Of a stretch of DNA of 43,708 nucleotides, positions 8,470 to 16,878 are shown piece by piece. Positions within the stretch are counted from its first letter, which is position 1. Each line of letters starts with the position of its first letter. The notes under the pieces were generated by a model. It saw only the letters and a program-made list of their open reading frames with translations. It searched no databases and was not told where the DNA came from. The DNA is from Gemmataceae bacterium. GTDB lineage: Bacteria > Planctomycetota > Planctomycetia > Gemmatales > Gemmataceae. Where the stretch lies: the NCBI GenBank assembly GCA_022842245.1, contig JALHPZ010000042.1:1-43708 (forward strand), in the 5' to 3' direction. The translations under genes were made by a program, and so were the position numbers.

Positions 8470-10279
8470 GAGAATCTCCCCTAAGAAGGCTTCGAAACCG
8501 CAGAAGTCTAAAAATGCGACGATTCAAGAGCTTACTAAACCTACAAAAAGTGTAATCGCACTGTACCCAGTATTGGACGACTTCTTCGCCGCAGACTGGA
8601 AAGGCGTACCGCTGCGCCATGCTTTCGGAGTATACTCCCTATGCCTTTACGCAAATTTACCTGACTATGCAGAAGTTGCTTCGGAATCGATAACAGAGGG
8701 CGGAGACGATAAGGATTGTGACCTGTGCCTTATAGATTCAGAGGCTGGTGACGCGTTTATAGTTCAAGCTACCGCTTCAGATGACTGGAACAAACCTACA
8801 GCTTCTACCAACAAAGCCGACGACTTGTTAACCGCGCTTTCATGGTTACTCACAAAGCCCTATTCGCGAATACCAGAGTCGATTCGACCAAAAGCGATAG
8901 AGCTACAAGAAGCACTAGCCCGCAAAGAGGTCAAACATATACATTTGCTGTATGTTCACAATAACCAGCAGTCACACGATGTGAAAGAGTCGCTAACTAC
9001 GGTTGCAAATTCGGCAAAAACATTGCTAGCCGGATATGATGTAACAGTAACATCACTTGAAATTGGGCTACCGAAGCTCCAGCACCTGTATAATTCGTTA
9101 ACTAAGCAAATTGTAGTTGAAGATAGAATCACTTTTACTGTGAACGGGATGTTAGACGAGGCAGGCGACGGCTGGGAGGCCGTGCAAACCACCATTGAAG
9201 GATCAATTCTACATGATTTATGGAATCAACACAAGGATGACCTGTTTAGCGCTAATATACGTGGATTTTTAGACATGTTAAGCAGGAAAACTAGCATCAA
9301 TCGCGGCATTTTAGAGACAGTAACTAAAGTTCCAAAGCGTTTTTGGGCATTCAATAATGGAGTAACGATATTAACAAAGGGAATCACCAAACAAGGAGGC
9401 TCGCTTACCGCGACCGGCGTAAGCGTGATAAATGGCGCACAAACTACGGGTGTGCTTGGAAATGCACCTCGCGAACAAGCAGCAGCATGCCGCGTACCTT
9501 GCCGATTTATTAAATGCTCTGATTCTGACATCGTTAATGAGATAATTGAGAACAACAATACCCAGAATGCCATTAAAGCGTTCGATATTCGCTCAAATGA
9601 CGTAGTACAAGCAAGACTTCAAACTGAATTTTCTAGCGCCAATATAGTATATCTACATCGCCGACAAGGGGCGCAGCGTCTAAGCGGTTCTTCTATACAG
9701 GCAGAAGCCATCGCACCCTTTCTCGCGGCCTTCCATTCTAAATTTCAAGTGGCGATACGTCAGCGCAGGACTATTTTTGAGGACCGCTCAATATATGACA
9801 GTGTATTTCCTAAGCAGATTTCTGCAGGCCACGTATTGCTGGTGCAATCGCTCTCGACCGCTCTAAACAATTATAAATTAGATCTCGTAGCGCGGCATAG
9901 GCAATCGACACTGAATGAGCCAGAAGTCCTATTGAATGAGTTTCTAAAGTACTCCACTGCTAAATTGTTTATGATTGGAATAGTTGGCAGGATTGCATCT
10001 CAAATTGCGGGACAACCACTTCCGGACCTATTTTCTTGGAAAATTGCGCCGTCTTATTTCAAAGAGAACTGGAAGTCAACTCTCGTCAATCGCCGGAAAC
10101 CATTCGTGGAATCTTTGGCACCTATCGTATATTCCCAAGTAGAGGGAGACCCAAAAGACGTGGTCCGATCAAACAAAGAGCTTGATAAAATTGCAATGAA
10201 AACAAGCTTTCAACTCCAATCCTTGAAGTTGCAATATGAAAGCGTAATGAGTCCGATTAGAGATGTGTGTATAGCATGA
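8459..10279 (+). CDS. AIPR-family (abortive infection phage resistance) protein
   Basis: A 606-residue cytoplasmic protein. AAGGTG at 8449-8454 precedes ATG 8459. The C-terminal two thirds carry the AIPR signature: LFSANIRGFL (262-271), INRGILETV (280-288), FWAFNNGVTIL (295-305), VINGAQTTGVLG (323-334) and IENNNTQNAIKAFDIRSND (363-381). AIPR proteins are associated with phage resistance and occur alone or in multi-gene defence cassettes; their molecular activity is not well established. The N-terminal 220 residues could be a divergent PD-(D/E)XK-like domain: an acidic run GGDDKDCDLCLID (81-93) precedes the strand AFIVQAT (99-105), but the lysine expected after Q-x is missing. The first 30 residues are basic. 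The gene is strongly AT-rich compared with its surroundings, overlaps the preceding frame and is followed after 57 bases by the 138-residue gene. Confidence 0.8.
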   Translation: MAPKRISPKKASKPQKSKNATIQELTKPTKSVIALYPVLDDFFAADWKGVPLRHAFGVYSLCLYANLPDYAEVASESITEGGDDKDCDLCLIDSEAGDAFIVQATASDDWNKPTASTNKADDLLTALSWLLTKPYSRIPESIRPKAIELQEALARKEVKHIHLLYVHNNQQSHDVKESLTTVANSAKTLLAGYDVTVTSLEIGLPKLQHLYNSLTKQIVVEDRITFTVNGMLDEAGDGWEAVQTTIEGSILHDLWNQHKDDLFSANIRGFLDMLSRKTSINRGILETVTKVPKRFWAFNNGVTILTKGITKQGGSLTATGVSVINGAQTTGVLGNAPREQAAACRVPCRFIKCSDSDIVNEIIENNNTQNAIKAFDIRSNDVVQARLQTEFSSANIVYLHRRQGAQRLSGSSIQAEAIAPFLAAFHSKFQVAIRQRRTIFEDRSIYDSVFPKQISAGHVLLVQSLSTALNNYKLDLVARHRQSTLNEPEVLLNEFLKYSTAKLFMIGIVGRIASQIAGQPLPDLFSWKIAPSYFKENWKSTLVNRRKPFVESLAPIVYSQVEGDPKDVVRSNKELDKIAMKTSFQLQSLKLQYESVMSPIRDVCIA

Positions 10280-10336
10280 TTCGATTATTCATCTTAACGA
10301 GTTGATGGCAAAATATAGATAAACTGCAGAGGCTCA

Positions 10337-10753
10337 ATGATCCCTAGTGACTATTATAAATACTTTTCGTCTGAATCAGTATCGCTTATCTTACATTCTT
10401 TCAATCGATGGAGGATAGTGGCCGTGGCAAAAATCACAAATCAATGGCTAAATCGCGGACAAGGCCTGCGAGGCAGAGGTTATACGCCAGTCGATGTCGA
10501 AGTCGATATATATGAATCTACATCGGATTGGTCGAAACAGAATGGTATCGCGGTCGAAATAGTCGCAACAAAGGAGAATTACGAGTATCAAAAGTTATTT
10601 CTTACTTCAACAGATGTAGATATGGTTTCAAGTGAGATTATTAAGACTTGCACCAAAGATAAACGCATGGCGATTGCCTTGGAGATATTGTCAGAACTAA
10701 CAGATCATGAACTTCATGTGATACTTGCCAATGTGTTTGATACTCGTGTATAG
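10337..10753 (+). CDS. Unrecognised 138-residue protein downstream of the AIPR gene
   Basis: I do not recognise this protein. It starts at ATG 10337 with AGAGG at 10328-10332, 4 bases upstream, and ends at 10753. There is no signal peptide or membrane segment. The N-terminal half is rich in aromatic residues (IPSDYYKYFSSES, SFNRWRIVAVAKITNQWLNR), followed by predicted beta strands (PVDVEVDIYES, GIAVEIVATK) and a helical C-terminus (RMAIALEILSELTDHELHVI). It shares strand, AT-rich composition and close spacing with the AIPR gene, so it probably came with it and may be its partner (regulator, immunity protein or accessory factor); nothing in the sequence decides between these. Confidence 0.75.
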   Translation: MIPSDYYKYFSSESVSLILHSFNRWRIVAVAKITNQWLNRGQGLRGRGYTPVDVEVDIYESTSDWSKQNGIAVEIVATKENYEYQKLFLTSTDVDMVSSEIIKTCTKDKRMAIALEILSELTDHELHVILANVFDTRV

Positions 10754-10787
10754 TTTGCCATTAAAAAATATATCTTCTATCTGCACT

Positions 10788-10818
10788 GGCGTATTGAATC
10801 GATAGGCGGTATTGAATC
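10788..10818. repeat. Short direct repeats at the right island edge
   Basis: GTATTGAATC occurs at 10791-10800 and again at 10809-10818, each preceded by GGC or GGCG, giving an 18-base period. GAATC/GATTC inverted pairs follow to 10828. It lies between the last island gene and GC-rich host sequence. It could be part of a binding site or a relic of the insertion; no matching copy is evident at the left edge. Confidence 0.5.
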
Positions 10819-10862
10819 TGTTTGATTCCATTCTTACGTGCTAAGCTTCACGGTTGCGTCAT

Positions 10863-10895
10863 CGTACCGGCCACACAAATATGACAGCCGGTACG
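10863..10895. repeat. 9-bp inverted repeat at the return to GC-rich sequence
   Basis: CGTACCGGC at 10863-10871 pairs perfectly with GCCGGTACG at 10887-10895 around a 15-base loop. It lies between the island and the 3' end of the minus-strand cytochrome gene. There is no T-run on either side, so a weak convergent terminator or an element end is only a possibility. Confidence 0.5.
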
Positions 10896-10960
10896 TTTGC
10901 CCCATGAGCCTCGCTTGAGTGTTTCGCTACCCGGGCTTGCGCCGCTTTTTTCGCCCATCC

Positions 10961-12835
10961 TCACTCCCCCACCTTCGCCTTCGGGTACGTCATCTTGTAC
11001 CGGTGCTTCACCGCGTTCGGGGTGTCATCCGGCGGCAGCTCGAACGGCAGGGCCTTCAGGAACTCCACCATGTCGTCCAACTCGGCGGGCTTCAGGTGGC
11101 TCGTGCGGCCGTGCTTGTCCTTCGGGTTGGCGGTCGTCAGCACGTCCTTGAGGGTGGCGGCGCGGCCGTCGTGGAGGTAGGGGCCCTGGCGGTAGACGCC
11201 GAGCAGCGTCGGCGTGTCGTAGAGCGGGCCGATCTTCTCGGCGGGGTGGTCGCCGGTGCCGACGTCGTGGCGGACGAACGGCTTCTTCATCGTGCTGTCG
11301 GTGTAGTACGCGCCGGTGTGGCAGCTCGCGCAGTTCGCTTCCTTGCTGTTGAAGATCGCCTGGCCGCGCTTGGCGGATTCGCTCAGCTTGCCCTCCGGGG
11401 CGTGCGGCGAGAGGCGGAACGTGAAGGCGTTCGTGTAGAGGGCGAGGGCGTCGAGGTCGGCGGACTTGTCCGAGAGGGGTTGGTCGAGTTCGGCGAACTC
11501 GGTGAAGGTCGTGCGGGGTTTGAGGCGATCGGACGCGAGGCCGCGGCCCTGCATGAGTTTGCCGCGGATCGTGTATTCGAAGTCCTGCACCTCGTCGCGG
11601 TCGGCGGACCAGTGGAGGGGGTGGGTGTGGGCGAGTCCGAAGAGGTGGGGGGTGCGGCGGTGGCCTTCGGGGTTCTGCCAGACGCGGCCGTCGGTCAGAC
11701 CGTCGGGGTGGCACGAGGAGCAGGAGACCCAGCCGGTGCGGCCCATCGGCGGCTTGGCGGTGACGAAGAGTTCCTTGCCGCGCCGCCATTCGGGGCTGTG
11801 CGCGGGCGTGGCCACCTTGATGGCGCCGCGTTGCCGCAGGTCTTCGTTGTGGATGGTCACTTCGTAGTCGAGCGTGTTGTAGATGTAGATTTCGCCCGTC
11901 ACGGGGTTCGTGCGGATGGCGCGGGGGTGCTTGCCGACGAGAACGATGTTGAGGCGTTCGAGTTCGCGGTAATCATCGTCGAGGACGTTGCAGATGTTGG
12001 CGTCGTTGGTGCCGGCGTAGATGGTGAAGAGTTTGGAGCCGTCCTTGGAGAAGCACGATTCCCAGGGGTTGGCCATGACGCGGACGCCGTTGAAGGTGTC
12101 GAGGTCGATGCCGCGGCGTTTCTTTTCGCCGGCGGGGCGTTCGAAGAGGTCGCAGATGGCCATGTGGGGGAAGATGGAGCCGCGGGCGTCGAAGTGGGTG
12201 ACGCGGCTGCGGAGGAACGGGAGGTACGCCTTCGGTCGCTTGGGGTGGTGGACGACGTGGCGGGCCATGTTGTCGGATTCGTAGCCGGTCCAGGTTTCCT
12301 TCACTTTGCCGGTGGCGATGTCGACGGCGTGGAGCCTGGCGGTGTAGTACTCGGTGACGTAGAGGGTCTTTTCGTCGGGTGCGAGGGCGATGCCGCGGGC
12401 GAAGGGGCCGACCTTGAAGGAGCGGGTGACTTTGCGGGCGGCGACGTCGATCTCGCTGACGGTGCCGGGGTAGTCGTGGGTGAGGTAGGCGCGTTTGCCG
12501 TCGGCGGTGGTGACGAGGCCGTAGGGTTCGTCGTCGACGGGGAGGATGTGGGTGATCTTCTTGGCGTCGGCGTCGAGGAAGAGGAGGCGGTCATCCCCCC
12601 AGACGGCGACGAGGCCGACGTTGCCGGCCCAGGCGGCGGCTTCGGGGTGGTCGCCGGCGGGGAGTTCGCAGTGGACGGTCTTGGATTTCAGGTTCACGAC
12701 GGTGACGGTGCCGCTGTCGGTGTTGGCGACGAGGAGGCGGGAACCGTCGGCGGAAACGTCGAGGAGGGAGTTGGCGGAGCCGGCGAACGCGGGGGCGGCG
12801 AGGGCGAGAACGAGGACGGCGGGAAGGACACGCAT
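10961..12835 (-). CDS. Secreted beta-propeller / diheme cytochrome c fusion
   Basis: A 624-residue exported protein with signal peptide MRVLPAVLVLALAAPAFA. Residues about 20-335 form a YVTN/lactonase-type beta-propeller with repeated strands (DGSRLLVANTDSGTVTVVNL, DEKTLYVTEYYTARLHAVDI). Residues about 345-610 form a diheme cytochrome c module with heme sites C372-SS-C375-H376 and C502-AS-C505-H506. The C-terminal LYDTPTLLGVYRQGPYLHDG matches the conserved tail of MauG/cytochrome c peroxidase-like proteins. Propeller-plus-cytochrome fusions are frequent in planctomycetes. Electron transfer in the periplasm or paryphoplasm is likely; the substrate is unknown. The signal peptide fixes the start at 12835 although the frame is open upstream to 13033. 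It is divergent from the large repeat protein at 12994. Confidence 0.85.
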   Translation of the reverse strand: MRVLPAVLVLALAAPAFAGSANSLLDVSADGSRLLVANTDSGTVTVVNLKSKTVHCELPAGDHPEAAAWAGNVGLVAVWGDDRLLFLDADAKKITHILPVDDEPYGLVTTADGKRAYLTHDYPGTVSEIDVAARKVTRSFKVGPFARGIALAPDEKTLYVTEYYTARLHAVDIATGKVKETWTGYESDNMARHVVHHPKRPKAYLPFLRSRVTHFDARGSIFPHMAICDLFERPAGEKKRRGIDLDTFNGVRVMANPWESCFSKDGSKLFTIYAGTNDANICNVLDDDYRELERLNIVLVGKHPRAIRTNPVTGEIYIYNTLDYEVTIHNEDLRQRGAIKVATPAHSPEWRRGKELFVTAKPPMGRTGWVSCSSCHPDGLTDGRVWQNPEGHRRTPHLFGLAHTHPLHWSADRDEVQDFEYTIRGKLMQGRGLASDRLKPRTTFTEFAELDQPLSDKSADLDALALYTNAFTFRLSPHAPEGKLSESAKRGQAIFNSKEANCASCHTGAYYTDSTMKKPFVRHDVGTGDHPAEKIGPLYDTPTLLGVYRQGPYLHDGRAATLKDVLTTANPKDKHGRTSHLKPAELDDMVEFLKALPFELPPDDTPNAVKHRYKMTYPKAKVGE

Positions 12836-12993
12836 GATTGGCTCGTACGAGGAACGAATGCGGTTGGGATAGTTTATCCGGCGACCGCGCCCTTGACTCG
12901 TTTTCGGATCGCGTGAGAATTGGGGAGAGGGAACCGCCCCGTCACCGCTCGCGTCGAATCCGGTATTGGTCATTCCCGTCGGAGTCTCCACCG

Positions 12994-15900
12994 ATGATCC
13001 GCCTGTCCGCCGCGTTGGCTTTGGTTGTCGCATTTCCCTTCGTTTCGCGGGCCGATGCTCCGAATCCGTTCGACCTCGTGCAGGGCCTGCGCGAGAACGG
13101 CATGTCCGACCTCGCGATCGAATATCTGGACGAATTGGGGAAGAAGAATCCGACGGCGGAGATGAAGATCCTCATTCCGCTGGAATCGGCGAAGACGCGG
13201 CTGCTGCTGGCGCAGCAGGAATCGGACGAATCGGTGCGGGATACGGCGATCGCGCTGGCGAAGCAGGATTTCGGCCTGTTCCTGCTGGATCACGGCAAGC
13301 ACCCCCGCGCGGCGGAGGCGTCGCTGGCGCTGGCGCGCGTGCTGTCGCTGCAGGCGAAGACGGCGCTGAACCGGGCGTCGCGCATTGAAGTGCCCGTCGG
13401 CGAGGACGGTCGGCCCGACCGCGGCAAGATGCTGGAGAAGAAGGCGGCGTTCGTGGCCATCCGGCCGCTGTTCAAGGCGGCGACCACGCGCTTCGGCGAC
13501 GCGGCCAAGCAGATGAAGGCCCTGATCGACAACCCGATGACCGACGGCTTCCGCAAGCGCAGCCTGCAGCGCGAGGCGATGCTCGCCGAGATGGATCGCG
13601 GGGTCAACCAGTTCAGCTTGTCCGAGACGTACATCGCCGCGGAAGGGAACGAGGCGGTGGAGCGCGGCGAGGCGCTCAAGCAGGCGCGGCAGATCTTCCT
13701 CGACCTCAGCCGGCAGGACACGGCCAACCCGATCTGCTGGGCCGCGCGGGCCTGGATCGGCGCGTGCGAACTCGAGATCGGCGACATGGGCAAGGCGAAA
13801 TCCGAGTTCGCGAGCCTGCGGGCGGACATTTCCAAGAACCCGACGGCGGCGGCGGACGGCGTGCGCATGGTGGAATTCTTCGAGGCGCAGAACGACTACC
13901 TCGGCGGCCGCGGCGGCGACCTCGGCGCGGTGCGCGCGGCGAAGGTGAAGGCGAAGAACTGGCTGGACAAGGACAAGTACAAGCCGCGGATGACGCCGGA
14001 GCGGCTGAGCATGACCTACTACTACGCGGTGCTGACGCAGCGCGAAGCCGAGATGGACAACGGGAACATCTACGAGAAGAAGGCCGCGAACGCCGAGGGG
14101 CCGCGGAAGCTGCTGAACGTTTCGACCAATGCCCGGCTGTTGCTGCAGGAGTCGGCGCGCGAGTACAAGCGGCTGATGGAGTTCGACAACGACTACACCG
14201 ACCGCGCGACCCGCGCGCGGATGCGCGCGATCCGCTTCATCGTGGGGGATGCGAATCGCGCGCCGATGCAGTACACGAACTTCGAGGAGTGCCTGATGGC
14301 CGCGCAGGTGCGGCTGGCGTCGCTCGACGACAAGATGGCCGACATCGACAAGCTCGACAAGATTCCCGCGACGGCGAAGGGGGCGACGGATCTCGAGGAG
14401 TACAAGCGGGCCGAGAAGGACAAGGCCCGGACGTCGGTGATCGCGCTCTTCGAGCGGTCGATCGGGCTGGTGGGCCCGACGACGCTGCCGAAGGACGCCA
14501 CGGAGGCGCGGCTGTGGCTGGCACGGGCGTATTACGTGTGCGATCAACCGCACCAGGCGGCCGTGGCGGCGGAGCATGTCGCGCTCACGGCGCGGGGGAA
14601 CCTCGCGGCCAAGGCGGGCGTGGTGGCGATCGAGAGCTACCTCGCCGCCCGCGGCAAGCTGGACGCCAACGACGCCGACGCCCGCAAGGTCGACCGGGAG
14701 CACGCGATCGAGCTGGGCCTCGCCGTCGACAAGCTGCTCGGCAGCGACCCGGCCACCGACAACGTCCGCTTCCGCCTCGGCCAGTTGTACCTCGAAGACA
14801 AGGAATACCAGGAGGCGTTCAACATCCTGAGCAAGGTGAACCTGAGCTTTTCGGCCGTCGCCGTGGCCCGCACGAACATGGGTCGCGCGGCCTATGCGAT
14901 CGTCCTGAGCAAAGATCCGAAAATCACCCTCGAGCAGAAGGCCGAAATCCTCCGCCGCGCCATGACCGCCGCCGAGGCCGTGCCCGAACCGACGAACCCG
15001 AACCAGCTCAAATCGTTCTTCATCCTCAAGAACATCCTTGCGAATCTGTACCTGCTGCAGGGCGGTGGAGGATTTCTCCGGGCGGAGGCGATCGCCGCCG
15101 ACACGGTGAAGCGGACGGACGCCGCGACCATGCCGGAAGCGGACAAGAAGCTCCTGCGGTTCTCCGCGGACGAGATTCGCCTGCGGGCGGTCTACGGCCA
15201 GTGCGCCCCGCTCTACAAGGACGGGAAGTACAAGGAACTGGCGGACAAGATGACGCCCTCCCTGCTGGCGATGAAGCAGACGGGACCGGCCGCGAAGGAA
15301 GTCGAGAAGTACCGCGGCGCCGAACCGGACGAGGCGCTCGGCGATACCGGCAACGCCGTCGTCGCCGCCGACGGCCTCGATCGCTTCCGCCGCGAACTGA
15401 TCGTGCTCGGCCTGCAAGGCCGCATCCGCGAGGGCGCCGTCGATCAGGCGGCCGAACTCTTCAAACTCCTCGAACAGCTCGGCGGCAGCGTCGAAGCCAC
15501 CACCGACGCCCTCGCCCGGCTCGTCGTGCTCGTCCGCCCGCAGATCGACGAACTCAAGAAGCAGATGAAGGACGAGGAGGCCCAGAAGCTGACGGACGTG
15601 GTCGGCAAGCTGCTCGGCGAACAGGCGGCGAAGGAGAAGCTCTCGGCGCGGGCGCTCGCGTTCCTCGGCCGCTCGCTCCGCGACCTCGGCCTGTATGAAA
15701 AGGCGCTCGAAGTCCTCGCGAAGGTTCCCACCGTGGACGAGGCGACTTTGAAATTACCGACGGCCGAACTCGATGCCGAGAAGCGCGACGCCGTCATCGC
15801 CTACCAGATCGCCCAGATCGAGCAGATCCGGGCGTACCGCCTGTCCAAGCAGTTCGACAAGGCGGACGAACTGCTCCTGCCCGCCGTGGGCAAGGACGGC

Positions 15901-16419
15901 AAGAGCGGCTGGGCGAAGTCGCTGGAGTTCCGCCGCGAGCGCGTGTTCGTGATGGAGGACCGCGCGGCCGAAGCCCCGAAGGACAAGAAGGGCGATCTAT
16001 GGAAAGAGGCCTACGCCGGATGGACCGACGTGCTGCGGCCCTACGTGGCGAACGTGACGGCGCGCATTCCGAAGGACGCGAACGTCGAGCGCGTGAAGCA
16101 GGACCGCGAGAAGCTCTACCCGGTCATTCTCGATCTCTACGTCGAGGAGAAGCGCTGCCTCGCCAAGGCGAACACGGAATTGCTCGCCGCGAACCCCATG
16201 AAACTCGCCTCGCAGTTGAACGCCTTCGGCAAGCAGATCGCCACGCTGGAAAAGGGCTACGCGAAGGGCCTCGCGACCGACGTGCGCGAGCGGTTCCATA
16301 CTCTGCTGCAAGAGTTCCCCGACATGATGGCGGGCTACAAGGAGGCCGGCGGCGTCGCGTTCCTCGACCCGACTTCGGAACTGACGACGGCCGCGGTGCC
16401 GATGGAAGAGAAAAAGTGA
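12994..16419 (+). CDS. Large secreted TPR-like repeat protein
   Basis: A 1141-residue protein with signal peptide MIRLSAALALVVAFPFVSRADA. GGAG at 12981-12984 is 9 bases upstream of ATG 12994, which rules out the longer in-frame start at 12838. The rest is almost all alpha-helical, with degenerate TPR/Sel1-type helical pairs (ARLWLARAYYVCDQPHQAAV, RFRLGQLYLEDKEYQEAFNI, LAFLGRSLRDLGLYEKALEV). There is no transmembrane segment after the signal and no enzyme motif. Proteins like this are probably periplasmic scaffolds or cell-envelope organisers, but that is inference. The next gene (16879) encodes another exported helical protein on the same strand, 459 bases away across a repeat cluster. Confidence 0.75.
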   Translation: MIRLSAALALVVAFPFVSRADAPNPFDLVQGLRENGMSDLAIEYLDELGKKNPTAEMKILIPLESAKTRLLLAQQESDESVRDTAIALAKQDFGLFLLDHGKHPRAAEASLALARVLSLQAKTALNRASRIEVPVGEDGRPDRGKMLEKKAAFVAIRPLFKAATTRFGDAAKQMKALIDNPMTDGFRKRSLQREAMLAEMDRGVNQFSLSETYIAAEGNEAVERGEALKQARQIFLDLSRQDTANPICWAARAWIGACELEIGDMGKAKSEFASLRADISKNPTAAADGVRMVEFFEAQNDYLGGRGGDLGAVRAAKVKAKNWLDKDKYKPRMTPERLSMTYYYAVLTQREAEMDNGNIYEKKAANAEGPRKLLNVSTNARLLLQESAREYKRLMEFDNDYTDRATRARMRAIRFIVGDANRAPMQYTNFEECLMAAQVRLASLDDKMADIDKLDKIPATAKGATDLEEYKRAEKDKARTSVIALFERSIGLVGPTTLPKDATEARLWLARAYYVCDQPHQAAVAAEHVALTARGNLAAKAGVVAIESYLAARGKLDANDADARKVDREHAIELGLAVDKLLGSDPATDNVRFRLGQLYLEDKEYQEAFNILSKVNLSFSAVAVARTNMGRAAYAIVLSKDPKITLEQKAEILRRAMTAAEAVPEPTNPNQLKSFFILKNILANLYLLQGGGGFLRAEAIAADTVKRTDAATMPEADKKLLRFSADEIRLRAVYGQCAPLYKDGKYKELADKMTPSLLAMKQTGPAAKEVEKYRGAEPDEALGDTGNAVVAADGLDRFRRELIVLGLQGRIREGAVDQAAELFKLLEQLGGSVEATTDALARLVVLVRPQIDELKKQMKDEEAQKLTDVVGKLLGEQAAKEKLSARALAFLGRSLRDLGLYEKALEVLAKVPTVDEATLKLPTAELDAEKRDAVIAYQIAQIEQIRAYRLSKQFDKADELLLPAVGKDGKSGWAKSLEFRRERVFVMEDRAAEAPKDKKGDLWKEAYAGWTDVLRPYVANVTARIPKDANVERVKQDREKLYPVILDLYVEEKRCLAKANTELLAANPMKLASQLNAFGKQIATLEKGYAKGLATDVRERFHTLLQEFPDMMAGYKEAGGVAFLDPTSELTTAAVPMEEKK

Positions 16420-16468
16420 TCCGAATGCGGAATGAGGAATGAGGAATTGAAGACACCACCGATTGACT

Positions 16469-16790
16469 CCCTCTCCCCCGGCTTTGCGGGAGAGAGGGCC
16501 GGGGTGAGAGGGCGAGGTGAGGGGGCGAGTGCGAATGGCACGCCGAGACCGCCGTGGGCGAGCCAGGGTTTGCAGGCCGAAACCCGCGAGTGCTTAGCCC
16601 AGGGCCAGGAGCGCAGCGACGCCGCCCTGGGTTCGGCCGGCACCGTTCCAGCAGTCTGAAAGACTGCGACAACGAGCGATGTCCCAGCCCTTCGGGCTGG
16701 ATCGATATTGGAAATTGACGTTGCGAACCCAGGGCGTCGTCGCAAAGCCTCCTCGCCCTGGGCTACGCACTTCCAGGCCTTCGGCCTGAA
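16469..16790. repeat. Cluster of palindromic intergenic repeats
   Basis: The 459-base gap between two secreted-protein genes (16420-16878) holds no gene but several palindromes. CTCTCCCCCGGCTTTGCGGG starts a purine/pyrimidine hairpin at about 16469. Two inverted copies of one element, TAGCCCAGGGC...GCCCTGGGTT, lie at 16595-16633 and 16726-16764. Between and after them are GCAGTCTGAAAGACTGC (16651-16667), CCAGCCCTTCGGGCTGG (16684-16700) and TTCCAGGCCTTCGGCCTGAA (16771-16790). The arrangement, a pair of inverted palindromes enclosing others, recurs at 18064-18238 with a different sequence. The family looks like a dispersed non-autonomous repeat. Confidence 0.7.
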
Positions 16791-16878
16791 GACAATCGAT
16801 CGACCATCGAACCGAGTCGAATCGTCAACGCGATCGGAATACGCTCAATTTTGAGCAGTCAATATCACCGGAGTCATC

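Larger units (their letters stand above)
8294..10860. other. AT-rich genomic island carrying an AIPR-type gene
   Basis: Base composition changes abruptly here. Flanking genes use almost only G or C at third codon positions, while this segment is rich in A/T, with codons such as ATA, TTA and AAT common. It holds two complete genes on the plus strand (8459-10279 and 10337-10753) and the AT-rich tail of a third. No integrase, transposase or tRNA-type attachment site is visible. The left edge falls inside the small gene at 8137, between about 8293 and 8330. The right edge lies between 10753 and about 10900, where short direct and inverted repeats occur. Horizontal acquisition is inferred from composition and gene content. 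Confidence 0.75.

Noticed and set aside
10919..12916. Long plus-strand open frame over the cytochrome gene
   Set aside because: It is antisense to a gene with two heme motifs and a signal peptide, and shows only valine/glycine/aspartate-rich shadow sequence.
12970..15417. 815-residue minus-strand open frame
   Set aside because: It is the antisense shadow of the secreted repeat protein at 12994, with R/H/L-biased composition and no recognisable domain.
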